Shown: positions 1 to 7,682, counted from the first letter of the stretch. The stretch: 7,811 bases of DNA from Clostridia bacterium (GCA_017612495.1 JAGAFQ010000063.1:1-7811); one strand, 5' to 3'. Program-made: numbers and translations. The notes: generated by a model not told the origin, from the letters alone.

Positions 1-946
1 CTGTCTTGACCTTGTTGATGAATGCAGAAATGAATATTTTTTGTGTTTTGATCCTGCCGATATCGCCCTCGATCAATCCCTTGCGGAATCTGATGAATTG
101 CTCTGCCGTTTCACCGTCAAGATGCTGCATTCCCTCATAAAGATCGATATACAAATTCTGCGCAGGGTCGTTATAATACATACGGAAAGGCACATAGACG
201 TCAACACCGCCGAAAATATCGACGATGGATTTGAATGCGCTGAGCGTTACAAAAGCGTATCCGTCGATTTTGATCGAAAGATTTTCTTCGAGGAATGCCT
301 CAAATTCAGAGGCGGCGGTCATACATCTGTCGTTGAAAGGGAGATTGTAATCAAGCTTGTTGAAGCGCGCCAAAAAGTACGAATTGAGCTTATTGAAGCC
401 TGCATAGGGCTCATCTGTCTGGATATAAGTGTCGCGCGGCAGCTGTGTGACGTTTATGGTGCTTGTGTTGGTATCGAGTGTGACGATCATCATAACGTCG
501 GAGAGCATACTGATCTTATCAAAGCCGCCTATCAAGAAATTATATACACCCTCTTTGCGGTCTTTTCCGCTGACGGCAGGCGTATATTCTCCGCTCTGCG
601 ATGACGAGCCTGGTATGGGTTCATCGTCGATGTTGGGCTTATATTCGGGATTTAACGATGCGATTATATCCCAGATCGTACTGTCGCCGATCTTGACGAA
701 GAACGAAGCAACAATTAGAGATGCCAAAAGCAATACCACTATCGAAAGCATAACGATAATCGGGAGCTTTTTACTCTTCTTTCGGTTGCTTTTGAGCTTT
801 TTTACCGTTTCGGGAGAGACAGAAAACTCTCTTGTCTTGTCAAACGGAACGTTTGACTTCGCCGTGCTTGCGCGGATAGCGGCTTCTGCATCGAACTTAT
901 CGTCATATTCGTTTGTGCTTTCTTTAATATTTTCTTTATTTTCCAT
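1..946 (-). CDS. LCP (LytR-CpsA-Psr) family cell-wall glycopolymer ligase, C-terminus cut by window edge
   Basis: This is a partial gene: 315 codons read from an ATG at 946 to base 1 without a stop. LCP proteins sit in the membrane with the catalytic domain outside and move lipid-linked glycopolymers (teichoic acids, capsule) onto peptidoglycan. Visible here are a charged cytoplasmic tail (residues 1-60) ending in a basic stretch, one transmembrane helix (about 61-84), a Ser/Pro/Gly-rich linker (about 108-128), then the LCP domain from about 133. Family motifs include the SD pair (149-150), QLPRDTY (168-174, with conserved Arg171), NKLNSYF (185-191), FGGVDVYVP (245-253), and the arginine-rich region with RFRKG (286-290) and GDIGRIKTQ (294-302). 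The ATG overlaps the end of nadD-yqeK by 11 bases and has GGAGAG 4 bases upstream. The family is certain; the polymer substrate, and whether a LytR_C-type tail follows, cannot be seen. Confidence 0.93.
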   Translation of the reverse strand, partial: MENKENIKESTNEYDDKFDAEAAIRASTAKSNVPFDKTREFSVSPETVKKLKSNRKKSKKLPIIVMLSIVVLLLASLIVASFFVKIGDSTIWDIIASLNPEYKPNIDDEPIPGSSSQSGEYTPAVSGKDRKEGVYNFLIGGFDKISMLSDVMMIVTLDTNTSTINVTQLPRDTYIQTDEPYAGFNKLNSYFLARFNKLDYNLPFNDRCMTAASEFEAFLEENLSIKIDGYAFVTLSAFKSIVDIFGGVDVYVPFRMYYNDPAQNLYIDLYEGMQHLDGETAEQFIRFRKGLIEGDIGRIKTQKIFISAFINKVKT

Positions 947-2219
947 TATTCTCTCCGCTTTCCGCAGTTTTAACACCGCTTAATTTTTGCAAAATAGAAT
1001 TTCGTGACGCGACGGTCTCATTATCGATTATCACATGGTTGTCAAGAAGCACTTTGATCGTCATATCGAATGATAAGACGAGCGTGCGGTCAAGATGCGC
1101 AAGCATCATTTCTTTGTTTTGGCATTTTTTTATGCCCGAATAGAAGAATCTGCGCAATTTAACGCAGTCGGGAAACGTGCGTTTTGCCTCGATGTAATCG
1201 GCAAGATATAAAAGCTTTTCGACGATGGTCATATCGCTTTTACCCGTAGTATGGCACATTATGGCGGAAAAAACCGCGTCGTTTACATACTGCGGGAACA
1301 TCTCTCTTGCCTTATATGCGCCTGTATATGAGTGCAGAACGGGAAAACTGATATTTGAGTCGATGCCGTATTTTTTGCATATAACGAGCTGTTTATCGGA
1401 ATACATACATTTCGTGATGTCATGGAGCATCGCCGCGATATAAAGATCGCGCTTTTCGCCGTCTGATAATTCAAAAAGTTCGGATAACGATTTGCACTCT
1501 TCGAGCACAGAGGCGACGTGAACGGTCCTGCCGCCGATAAGAGGCAAAAGTTTTTCTTTTATCTCTTCCCATATCGCATCAATACTTTCGATATCGTTGC
1601 CGCAATAGAGTCCGTTTTCTTTGATGTATGAATATACCTTTTCCGGTAAAAAGGCAAGCGCGTCATCGGCAACGGCAAGTTTTTTGCGTATATCGCTCGA
1701 TGATATGTCTATGGGGTCGGCTTCCATAAGTATCACTTTCGCCGAATAAAGCTCTTCGTATCTTTGTTTTTTTCTCAATATCTCATCTACGTCATCATAA
1801 AGTGAGCGCCTTGCACAGACGATGGTCGCAAGTGAGAAGATGCGCTTGAAATCTTTCCATGTTTCAAGCGACAAAAACATATCGGTGCCGCAAAGCAAAT
1901 AAAGATCCTGCGATTCTTTTGAAAAATGCTCGAGCGTATAGACCGAATAGCTCTTTACCTCTTTTTTGACCTCATAATCGGAAACGAAGAGTTTCTTGTT
2001 ATACTGCTCACAGTCTTCAAATGCCAAATTCAGCATTTCAAGACGTTCTTGCGGAGTGCCGCCGTCTTTTATGGTTTTATGCGGAGGCAGAAACGTGGGC
2101 ACGACGTAAAGCTTATCGAGCGATAATTCGTCAATAAAGGCAAGCGCCGTTTTAACGTGTCCCGAATGGACGGGAGCGAACGTTCCGCCGTAAATGCCGA
2201 TTTTAATTCGTTCTTTCAT
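936..2219 (-). CDS. nadD-yqeK: Fused nicotinate-nucleotide adenylyltransferase (NadD) and HD-domain Ap4A hydrolase (YqeK)
   Basis: A 427-residue two-domain protein. The NadD half (about 1-205) transfers AMP from ATP to nicotinate mononucleotide, giving deamido-NAD. It shows the nucleotidyltransferase motif GGTFAPVHSGH (11-21), PTFLPPHK (41-48), GTDMFLSLETW (111-121) and ISSSDIR (172-178). The YqeK half (about 212-415) is an HD-superfamily hydrolase; characterised YqeK proteins split diadenosine tetraphosphate symmetrically into two ADP. Its predicted metal ligands are all present: His234, His266-Asp267, His296, His323 (in HTTG) and Asp341 (in YLADYIE). An ARN-like SRN near 406-408 matches the usual YqeK end. 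In most Firmicutes these are two adjacent genes of roughly 200 residues each. Here there is no stop and no in-frame ATG between Met165 and Met264, so the HD domain must be made as part of the fusion. The start overlaps the yhbY stop as ATGA, with AAAGGA 10 bases upstream. Both domain calls are firm; Ap4A as substrate is by family. Confidence 0.95.
   Translation of the reverse strand: MKERIKIGIYGGTFAPVHSGHVKTALAFIDELSLDKLYVVPTFLPPHKTIKDGGTPQERLEMLNLAFEDCEQYNKKLFVSDYEVKKEVKSYSVYTLEHFSKESQDLYLLCGTDMFLSLETWKDFKRIFSLATIVCARRSLYDDVDEILRKKQRYEELYSAKVILMEADPIDISSSDIRKKLAVADDALAFLPEKVYSYIKENGLYCGNDIESIDAIWEEIKEKLLPLIGGRTVHVASVLEECKSLSELFELSDGEKRDLYIAAMLHDITKCMYSDKQLVICKKYGIDSNISFPVLHSYTGAYKAREMFPQYVNDAVFSAIMCHTTGKSDMTIVEKLLYLADYIEAKRTFPDCVKLRRFFYSGIKKCQNKEMMLAHLDRTLVLSFDMTIKVLLDNHVIIDNETVASRNSILQKLSGVKTAESGENNGK
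951..956 (-). promoter_or_regulatory. Ribosome binding site of the LCP gene
   Basis: GGAGAG (minus strand) ends 4 bases before the ATG at 946-944 and lies inside the last codons of nadD-yqeK. It supports this ATG as the start. The closeness to the upstream stop suggests translational coupling. Confidence 0.6.
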
Positions 2220-2503
2220 GGTAAGAAAATCCTTTTGGAATCTTTTGATTCCCTATATAAAACTATTCTTGAACCGATAGTGCAAACAAGCTCGGCTCCC
2301 GTGCGCCTTGCAAGATCTTCGCCTGCTTCGCGTGCAGAAAGATCGCAATTTTCAAGCACTCTTATCTTGATAAGTTCTCTTGCTTCGAGGGCATTTGAGA
2401 TCTGATAGGCCGTCTCGTCTTTGACACCGCCTTTTCCGATCTGAAAAATGGTGTCTGTATTGGCGGCAAGTGAGCGCAGATATGCGCGTTGTTTACTTGT
2501 CAT
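2216..2503 (-). CDS. yhbY: YhbY-family CRM-domain RNA-binding protein (ribosome assembly)
   Basis: A small basic protein of 95 residues, close to the roughly 97 usual for the family. It is a single CRM domain beginning MTSKQRAYLRSLA, with the GxxG RNA-binding loop in IGKGGV (22-27) and the family-typical segment around ALEARELIKIRVL (38-50). E. coli YhbY associates with pre-50S ribosomal particles, so a role in large-subunit maturation is expected in the cytoplasm. I chose the ATG at 2503 over an upstream in-frame ATG at 2542 for two reasons: the 13 extra residues lack family character, and GGAG sits 7 bases before 2503. The gene starts 11 bases inside the end of rdgB and ends in an ATGA overlap with nadD-yqeK. 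A yhbY-nadD-yqeK order is common in Firmicutes. Confidence 0.93.
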   Translation of the reverse strand: MTSKQRAYLRSLAANTDTIFQIGKGGVKDETAYQISNALEARELIKIRVLENCDLSAREAGEDLARRTGAELVCTIGSRIVLYRESKDSKRIFLP

Positions 2504-3122
2504 ATATTTTCTCCAAACAGTCGTCTTTGATAAGTTTTGCAAAAGCCTCGCAAAAAGCGCGCATCGCTTTTGCTCTGTGACTTATTTTGTTTTTACATTC
2601 AATGCCGACCTCGGCAAAGGTCTTGTTGTATTCGGGCACCCAAAAAAGCGGATCGTAACCGAAGCCGCCGTCGCCGTGACGGGAAGAAAGTATCTTGCCC
2701 TCGCACGTTCCGGAAAAGACAAGCGGTTTTCTGTCATCGGGAAAGCAAAGTGTGATAACGGTCACGTATCTTGCGGTGCGCTCTGTATCTTTTGCATTTC
2801 GCATTTCAAAAAGAAGTTTATCGTTGTTTTTTTCGTCTGTCGCATCCGGACCTGAATATCTCGCGGAATAAACGCCCGGAGCGCCCGAAAGATAATCGAC
2901 GCAAAGACCGCTGTCGTCGGCAATTCCGATATAACCGAGTTTTGCCGGCACGCTCGCCTTTATAAGCGAATTTTCTTCAAACGTCGTGCCCGTTTCTTCG
3001 ATATCGCCGAAATAGCCGATATCGTCGAGAGTCAAGACTTCGATATCCATTCCGCTCTCACTTAAAATGCGGCGCATTTCAAGCATCTTTTTTTGATTGT
3101 GCGATGCGAGTACGATTTTCAT
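2493..3122 (-). CDS. rdgB: RdgB/HAM1-family dITP/XTP pyrophosphatase
   Basis: A 209-residue Ham1/RdgB-family nucleotide house-cleaning enzyme. It hydrolyses dITP, ITP and XTP to the monophosphate and pyrophosphate, keeping deaminated purines out of DNA and RNA. Visible motifs in order are SHNQKK near the N-terminus (7-12, the nucleotide-binding S/TxNxxK), ETGTTFEENSLIKA (43-56), IADDSGL (67-73, with Asp69/Asp70 as metal/catalytic acids), GAPGVYSARYSG (80-91), GDGGFGYDPLF (150-160) and the base-recognition SHR (181-183). Length is typical, and the active site looks complete. The ATG overlaps the ftsY stop as ATGA and has AAGGAG 6 bases upstream. The last 17 residues are a short tail beyond the core fold, and their DNA also carries the yhbY ribosome binding site and start. 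Confidence 0.96.
   Translation of the reverse strand: MKIVLASHNQKKMLEMRRILSESGMDIEVLTLDDIGYFGDIEETGTTFEENSLIKASVPAKLGYIGIADDSGLCVDYLSGAPGVYSARYSGPDATDEKNNDKLLFEMRNAKDTERTARYVTVITLCFPDDRKPLVFSGTCEGKILSSRHGDGGFGYDPLFWVPEYNKTFAEVGIECKNKISHRAKAMRAFCEAFAKLIKDDCLEKIYDK
2511..2514 (-). promoter_or_regulatory. Ribosome binding site that fixes the yhbY start
   Basis: GGAG on the minus strand, 7 bases before the ATG at 2503, inside the last rdgB codons. It decides in favour of the 95-residue form over the 108-residue form that would start at 2542. Confidence 0.6.
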
Positions 3123-4051
3123 TGCAGACTCCTTGAACAGTCGTTATCGAAAAGTGCTTTGACAAAATCTTTTGCAACGAACGGCTGCATATCGTCGGCT
3201 TGCTCGCCGACACCTATGAATTTCACCGGCAGACCGAGTTCCTTTTTGATCGAGAATATAATGCCGCCCTTTGCCGTTCCGTCAAGCTTTGTCAAGACAA
3301 TGCCCGTAATATTCGCGGAATCGCCGAATTCCTTTGCCTGCACAACGGCATTCTGACCCGTTGTGGCATCGAGCACCAAAAGCGTTTCTCTCGAAGCGCC
3401 GGGCAGTTCTCTGTCTATGACGCGGTCGATCTTTTTAAGTTCTTCCATAAGATTTTTCTTATTGTGAAGGCGTCCGGCGGTATCGACTATCAAAACGTCG
3501 GCATTCTTATTTTTGACCGAGCAGGCGGCATCGTAGACGACCGCGGCGGGGTCGGAACCCTCGCTTTGCTTTATAAGATCGACACCGAGCCTTTGCGCCC
3601 ATACCGCAAGCTGATCTATCGCCGCGGCGCGGAAAGTATCTGCGGCGGCAAGGACCACTTTCTTGTTTTCGGTGTTTTTGAGATAGTTGGTTATCTTCGC
3701 AATAGAGGTCGTCTTGCCGACGCCGTTGACACCTATTACCAATATGACGCTCGGCTTTTGCGACAGATCGAGCGCTTCACCCTCGCCGACGAGCGATGAA
3801 AGGATCGACACAAGCTCGTTTTTGCACTCATCGGGCTCGGTTATGTGTTTTTCTTTTAAGCGGGCGCGAAGCTCGTCTAAAACCTCTTCTGTGGTCTCGA
3901 CTCCCATATCCGCTTCGATGAGCGTTTCTTCAAGTTCATCGAACAGATCTTCGTCAATCTTGACGAAAGCGGAAAAGACGGAATCTATTTTTTTTGAAAC
4001 GGCGCTTTTCGTTTTGGAAAGTCCGTTTTTGAGTTTTTCAAAAAAATTCAT
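3119..4051 (-). CDS. ftsY: Signal recognition particle receptor FtsY
   Basis: A 310-residue SRP GTPase. FtsY pairs with Ffh on the ribosome-SRP complex and delivers nascent membrane proteins to the Sec translocon at the inner face of the membrane. The N-terminus (MNFFEKLKNGLSKTKS) looks like an amphipathic membrane-binding helix that leads straight into the helical N domain (about 20-95). There is no long acidic A domain as in E. coli, which is normal for Firmicutes. The G domain shows the P-loop GVNGVGKT (107-114), the insertion-box motif DTFRAAA (138-144), DTAGR (190-194), TKLDGTAKGG (254-263) and GVGEQ with DDMQPF (280-291). All GTPase elements are intact. It begins 8 bases after the smc stop, with AAGGG overlapping that stop as its ribosome binding site. 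In Bacillus ftsY is followed by ylxM-ffh; here rdgB follows instead. Confidence 0.97.
   Translation of the reverse strand: MNFFEKLKNGLSKTKSAVSKKIDSVFSAFVKIDEDLFDELEETLIEADMGVETTEEVLDELRARLKEKHITEPDECKNELVSILSSLVGEGEALDLSQKPSVILVIGVNGVGKTTSIAKITNYLKNTENKKVVLAAADTFRAAAIDQLAVWAQRLGVDLIKQSEGSDPAAVVYDAACSVKNKNADVLIVDTAGRLHNKKNLMEELKKIDRVIDRELPGASRETLLVLDATTGQNAVVQAKEFGDSANITGIVLTKLDGTAKGGIIFSIKKELGLPVKFIGVGEQADDMQPFVAKDFVKALFDNDCSRSLQ
3129..3134 (-). promoter_or_regulatory. Ribosome binding site of rdgB
   Basis: AAGGAG on the minus strand, 6 bases before the ATG at 3122 and inside the final codons of ftsY. It is a strong site for a gene whose start overlaps the upstream stop by 4 bases, so rdgB may be initiated independently as well as by coupling. 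Confidence 0.65.
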
Positions 4052-4059
4052 TTTTACCC

Positions 4060-7000
4060 TTAATTGACGTTAAAGTTTACAGACACCTCGGCAGCATTTA
4101 ACTCAAAGATATTCGAGACGCCCTTTTTCGGCATCGTAACGCCGTAAAGACGGTCTGCTGTCTCCATGGTGCCGCGGCGGTGCGTTATAATGATAATTTG
4201 TGTATTTTCGGAATATTTATGAATATAGTCGGCAAAACGGTCTACGTTTGCATCGTCGAGCGCCGCCTCGATCTCATCGAATATGCAGAAAGGCGTGGGG
4301 CTTATGCGCAAGATCGCAAAATAAAGTGCGATGGCGCAGAATGCCTGCTCGCCGCCGGAAAGCAATGACATATTCTTGATTATCTTGCCGGGAGGAGCCA
4401 CGGCGATCTCGATATCCGATTCAAGTATATGCTCGGGATCGGCAAGAATGAGTTCCGCCTTGCCGCCGCCGAAGAGCTCCGAAAAGACTTCGCCGAAGTT
4501 CTTATTGATGCTGTCAAATGCCTCTGCAAACTTGCTTGTCATTTCGCGTTCGAGTTTGCGAATGATATCGCAAAGGTCTTCTTTTGAATCGGTAAGGTCG
4601 GTTATCTGTGCCGACAGAAAATCATAGCGCGTCTTGACTTCATTATATTCTTCGATCGCCGTCATATTGACGTTGCCCAGAGCCTTTATCTTCGATTTGA
4701 GTCCGTTCTGCTCACTTTGATATTCGCGCTTGTTATCGGAATTTATCTCGATATGCGGCGCATCGAGCGCAGTCGTATAAGAAAGCTCATAATCCTCCCA
4801 CATAGCCGCGGTGAGCTTATCATGACCGTTCTTTATCTCGTTGCACTTGTTCTCAAGTTTGACGACGTTCTGCGAAAGAAGTTCCTTCTTTTGAGATTCC
4901 TCTTTTATCTTTTCACGAAGAGCGCTGAGTTTGCTCTCAAAATCGAGTTCGTCGCCCGATTTCTGAGTATGTAAATTCTGCTTTTCGCTCAATTCTTCGC
5001 TCAAAATCTCAATGAGTTTTTTCGTCTGCTCGATCTGCGATCTTGAAGATCCTATCTTCAAATCGGAATTTTCGATCTCGCTTTGTGCGTGCTCGATTTT
5101 CAGCGATAATTTGTTGATCTCATCCTGCCAAAGCGAAACGGATGCTTCGTCTGCGGCACAGTCGCGGCGCAGTTCGGCAAGAGAGATCTGCTTTTTCGAC
5201 TGATCGTCGCGCATTTTTGCGATCTTGTTTTCGATCTCCGTAATGTCTTTGCTCTTTTGCTCTATGCGCTTTGTGATCTCTTCCGATACCGCGCCGATCT
5301 TTGATATCTCGTTTTCAAGTTCCGCTCTCTTTTGATCATGTGCCGTTGAGTCTTCGTCGGAGCGTTTTGCCTCGTCAAAGATCGCGTCAAGCGATACGTT
5401 TGCGGAATCTATCTTTGCATCGACGGCAGAGATCTTTGAATTCACGTCGGAGATCATCGCCTCGAGCATCGTTATTTTGAGGTTGCCGTCCTTTATCATT
5501 GACAAAACGGAAGTGGAAAGACGGTCGTTTTCGGCAAGTTCTTCGGATACGCCGAGAATTTCTTTTTCAAGTTCGCCGATGCGCGATTTGAGTTTTTCGA
5601 TCTCGGCAGACCTTGAAAGAATTCCGCTCTCCTGGCGTGAAGAGCCGCCTGTGAATGAGCCGCCCGCATTTACGATCTGACCGTCAAGGGTGACGAAACG
5701 CAGTCTGTAACCGAGCATTTTTGCCATCTCGGCGGCAGAATCTATACTGTCTGAAATGACGGTGCGTCCCAAAAGATTATCGATAACGGGACGGTATTTC
5801 GCATCGCAGCGGACAAGGTCGGAAGCGATGCCGATATAGCCGCGATTTGATCTTATACCCGCTATCTCGCCCGAAGCATTCGAGGACTTCATCGTCATTA
5901 CGGGATAAAACGTCGCTCTGCCCGCCTTTGAATTTTTGAGGAATTCAATGGCACACTTGGCATCTTCTTCGCTCTCGCACACGATGTTTTGGATGTTTGC
6001 GCCGAGCGCGGTCTCTATTGCCAGAACATACATATCCTCAGCGGAAATGAGTTTTGAAACGGGACCGTATATCTGACATTTTGCGCCGTTTCTTCTCTTT
6101 ATGCTGCCGCGCGAAAACTCGTTCATCAAAAACTTGACGCTTCTTGAATATCCCTCGAAAAGTTCATCCATTCGCATGAGGTTTTCGAGCTTGCCCCTGC
6201 GTGAGCCGAGTTCTATTTTGAGATCGGAAAGCTTTTCTGTTATGTCGCCGTGCTTTTTTATGAGCGCGTCGTTATCGGCTTCTTTTTCGGTGATCTCCTC
6301 TTTTGCCTTATCTCTTTGCAAACGGTAGTTGTCGTTTTCTTTTTCAAGCTCCGCTTTTTGATTTTCAAGCTTGTCTTTTTCGGATTTTATCTCTTCGCTT
6401 TGGGCTTTGATCTCACTAAGTCTTTGAGATGCCAAAGCGGTGTTGGTATCGAAAACGGAAAGCGCGATTTTCGCCTCTGTCAATTTCTTTTCGTTTTCTT
6501 CGAGTTCGTTTTTGGAATCGTAAACGTCGTTGCCCAAAACTACGGCATCGGAGCGCACGTCGAGTATTTCAGATTCCAACTTGTCAAGCTCGGCTTGGAG
6601 GGAGTCTTTGGTTGCGATATGCTCAAGAGCTTTTGTTTGCGCTTCAGACAGTGCCGCATTTTTCTCATCGAGCTCGGCTTTGATGGTTTCGCATTCGGAA
6701 GATAAGATCTTCTTATTCTCTTCGGCGTGAAAGATCTCGCTCTCGCAAAGGCGCATATCGCCCTCGAGTTTCACTCTTCTTTCGCCGATATCTCTTATCT
6801 GCTCCATAAGCTCCGTCGTGGGGCGCTTATTCTCCTGCGATGCTTCAAATATCTTCTCGTTGTTCTGCTCATATTCCGCAAGGCGGGAAGCCGATGAATC
6901 GTATTCAAGTCTTGCCTCGCCGAGTTCGGATTCGTATTTTTCATACAAAGAGATGCTGTCTTTGGCATCAAAAAGGAAAAGACCTATATCTATCTGCTTT

Positions 7001-7674
7001 TTACGCTCATAGAGGTCAAGATATTTGCGCACCTTTTTCGCGTCTTCTTCAAGGGGACCGACGCGGCCCTCAAGCTCTGCGGCAATATCTTTGACTCTTA
7101 TAAGATTCGCTTCGACGCTTTCGAGTTTTCTCTGCGCCTCTTTCTTTTTATAGCGGTATTTTGAAATGCCTGCCGCCTCTTCAAGAACGTTTCTGCGCGA
7201 TTCGTTTCTCTGCGAAACAATATCGGCGATCTTACCCTGACCGACAATGGAATATCCCTCTCGACCGATACCGGTGTTTAAGAAAAGTTCATGTATGTCT
7301 TTGAGTTTGCAAGGTTTTTGATTTATAAAATATTCGCTCTCGCCCACACGGTAATAACGGCGGGTGACAGTGATCTCCTTTTCATCGCTCAAAAGATTTC
7401 CGCTTTCGGAAAAACTGTTGTCAAAGGTCACGGAAACTTCGGCAAAGTTCATCGGCTTTTTGGTGCTTGAGCCGCTGAAAATAACGTCTTCCATCGAACT
7501 GCCGCGAAGATTTTTCGAGGATATTTCACCCAAAACCCACTTCATGGCATCGGATATGTTAGATTTGCCGCTTCCGTTAGGTCCGATAACCGCGGTAACG
7601 CCCCTGTCGAAATGAAGCTTTGTTTTATCGGGAAAAGATTTGAAACCGTAGAGTTCAAGCGATTTCAAAAACAT
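4060..7674 (-). CDS. smc: Chromosome partition protein SMC
   Basis: A full-length 1204-residue SMC ATPase, which with ScpA and ScpB compacts and segregates newly replicated origins. The N-terminal head has Walker A GPNGSGKSN (31-39), the arginine-finger region NLRGSSMEDVIFSGS (55-69) and the Q-loop region GYSIVGQGKI (140-149). A long coiled coil (about 168-500) leads to the hinge (about 505-680), which holds conserved IYGPV and closes with GGSFTGGS (671-678). The returning coiled coil runs to about 1030. The C-terminal head carries the ABC signature LLSGGEQ (1104-1110), Walker B with catalytic Glu in FDEIEAALDD (1132-1141) and the switch histidine in ITHRRGTME (1163-1171). The start matches the family's usual MxLKxLEL.GFKSF opening, with AGGAGG 8 bases upstream. 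It is the first gene after a strong promoter. In many Firmicutes rnc lies just upstream, which would be beyond this window. Confidence 0.98.
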   Translation of the reverse strand: MFLKSLELYGFKSFPDKTKLHFDRGVTAVIGPNGSGKSNISDAMKWVLGEISSKNLRGSSMEDVIFSGSSTKKPMNFAEVSVTFDNSFSESGNLLSDEKEITVTRRYYRVGESEYFINQKPCKLKDIHELFLNTGIGREGYSIVGQGKIADIVSQRNESRRNVLEEAAGISKYRYKKKEAQRKLESVEANLIRVKDIAAELEGRVGPLEEDAKKVRKYLDLYERKKQIDIGLFLFDAKDSISLYEKYESELGEARLEYDSSASRLAEYEQNNEKIFEASQENKRPTTELMEQIRDIGERRVKLEGDMRLCESEIFHAEENKKILSSECETIKAELDEKNAALSEAQTKALEHIATKDSLQAELDKLESEILDVRSDAVVLGNDVYDSKNELEENEKKLTEAKIALSVFDTNTALASQRLSEIKAQSEEIKSEKDKLENQKAELEKENDNYRLQRDKAKEEITEKEADNDALIKKHGDITEKLSDLKIELGSRRGKLENLMRMDELFEGYSRSVKFLMNEFSRGSIKRRNGAKCQIYGPVSKLISAEDMYVLAIETALGANIQNIVCESEEDAKCAIEFLKNSKAGRATFYPVMTMKSSNASGEIAGIRSNRGYIGIASDLVRCDAKYRPVIDNLLGRTVISDSIDSAAEMAKMLGYRLRFVTLDGQIVNAGGSFTGGSSRQESGILSRSAEIEKLKSRIGELEKEILGVSEELAENDRLSTSVLSMIKDGNLKITMLEAMISDVNSKISAVDAKIDSANVSLDAIFDEAKRSDEDSTAHDQKRAELENEISKIGAVSEEITKRIEQKSKDITEIENKIAKMRDDQSKKQISLAELRRDCAADEASVSLWQDEINKLSLKIEHAQSEIENSDLKIGSSRSQIEQTKKLIEILSEELSEKQNLHTQKSGDELDFESKLSALREKIKEESQKKELLSQNVVKLENKCNEIKNGHDKLTAAMWEDYELSYTTALDAPHIEINSDNKREYQSEQNGLKSKIKALGNVNMTAIEEYNEVKTRYDFLSAQITDLTDSKEDLCDIIRKLEREMTSKFAEAFDSINKNFGEVFSELFGGGKAELILADPEHILESDIEIAVAPPGKIIKNMSLLSGGEQAFCAIALYFAILRISPTPFCIFDEIEAALDDANVDRFADYIHKYSENTQIIIITHRRGTMETADRLYGVTMPKKGVSNIFELNAAEVSVNFNVN
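5635..6162 (-). other. SMC hinge (dimerisation) domain within smc
   Basis: This stretch encodes about residues 505-680, the globular part between the two heptad-rich arms. It dimerises two SMC chains and is the far end from the ATPase heads. It is recognisable by the drop in Glu/Lys/Leu heptads, the IYGPV segment, the ALGANIQNIV segment and the glycine-rich GGSFTGGS close. The edges are estimated by eye. Confidence 0.8.
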
Positions 7675-7682
7675 GGCTTCAT

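Noticed and set aside
837..842. A TTGACA hexamer on the minus strand inside the LCP gene, considered as an internal promoter
   Set aside because: No -10-like hexamer lies at 16-18 bases downstream.
41..983. Two plus-strand open frames (41-604 and 429-983)
   Set aside because: Both are antisense to the LCP gene, whose minus-strand reading has a transmembrane helix and all family motifs. They carry no recognisable protein features.
2504..2542. An N-terminal extension of YhbY from an ATG at 2542
   Set aside because: The 13 extra residues do not resemble the family, they overlap rdgB further, and the ATG at 2503 has a well-spaced GGAG.
3200..3799. A 199-codon open frame on the plus strand opposite ftsY
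   Set aside because: It lies wholly antisense to an intact, motif-complete ftsY, has no recognisable domain, and is best explained as a by-product of codon bias.
6250..6705. A hydrophobic, Phe-rich 151-codon plus-strand frame that could pass for a membrane protein
   Set aside because: It is the complement of the Glu/Lys-rich coiled coil of smc. Antisense GAA/AAG codons read as TTC/CTT (Phe/Leu), which fully explains the composition.
4060..7674. The possibility that the large ATPase is an anti-plasmid or anti-phage SMC-like protein (MukB, JetC or Wadjet type)
   Set aside because: Length, hinge, start sequence, signature and Walker B regions, and the ftsY neighbour, all match housekeeping SMC.
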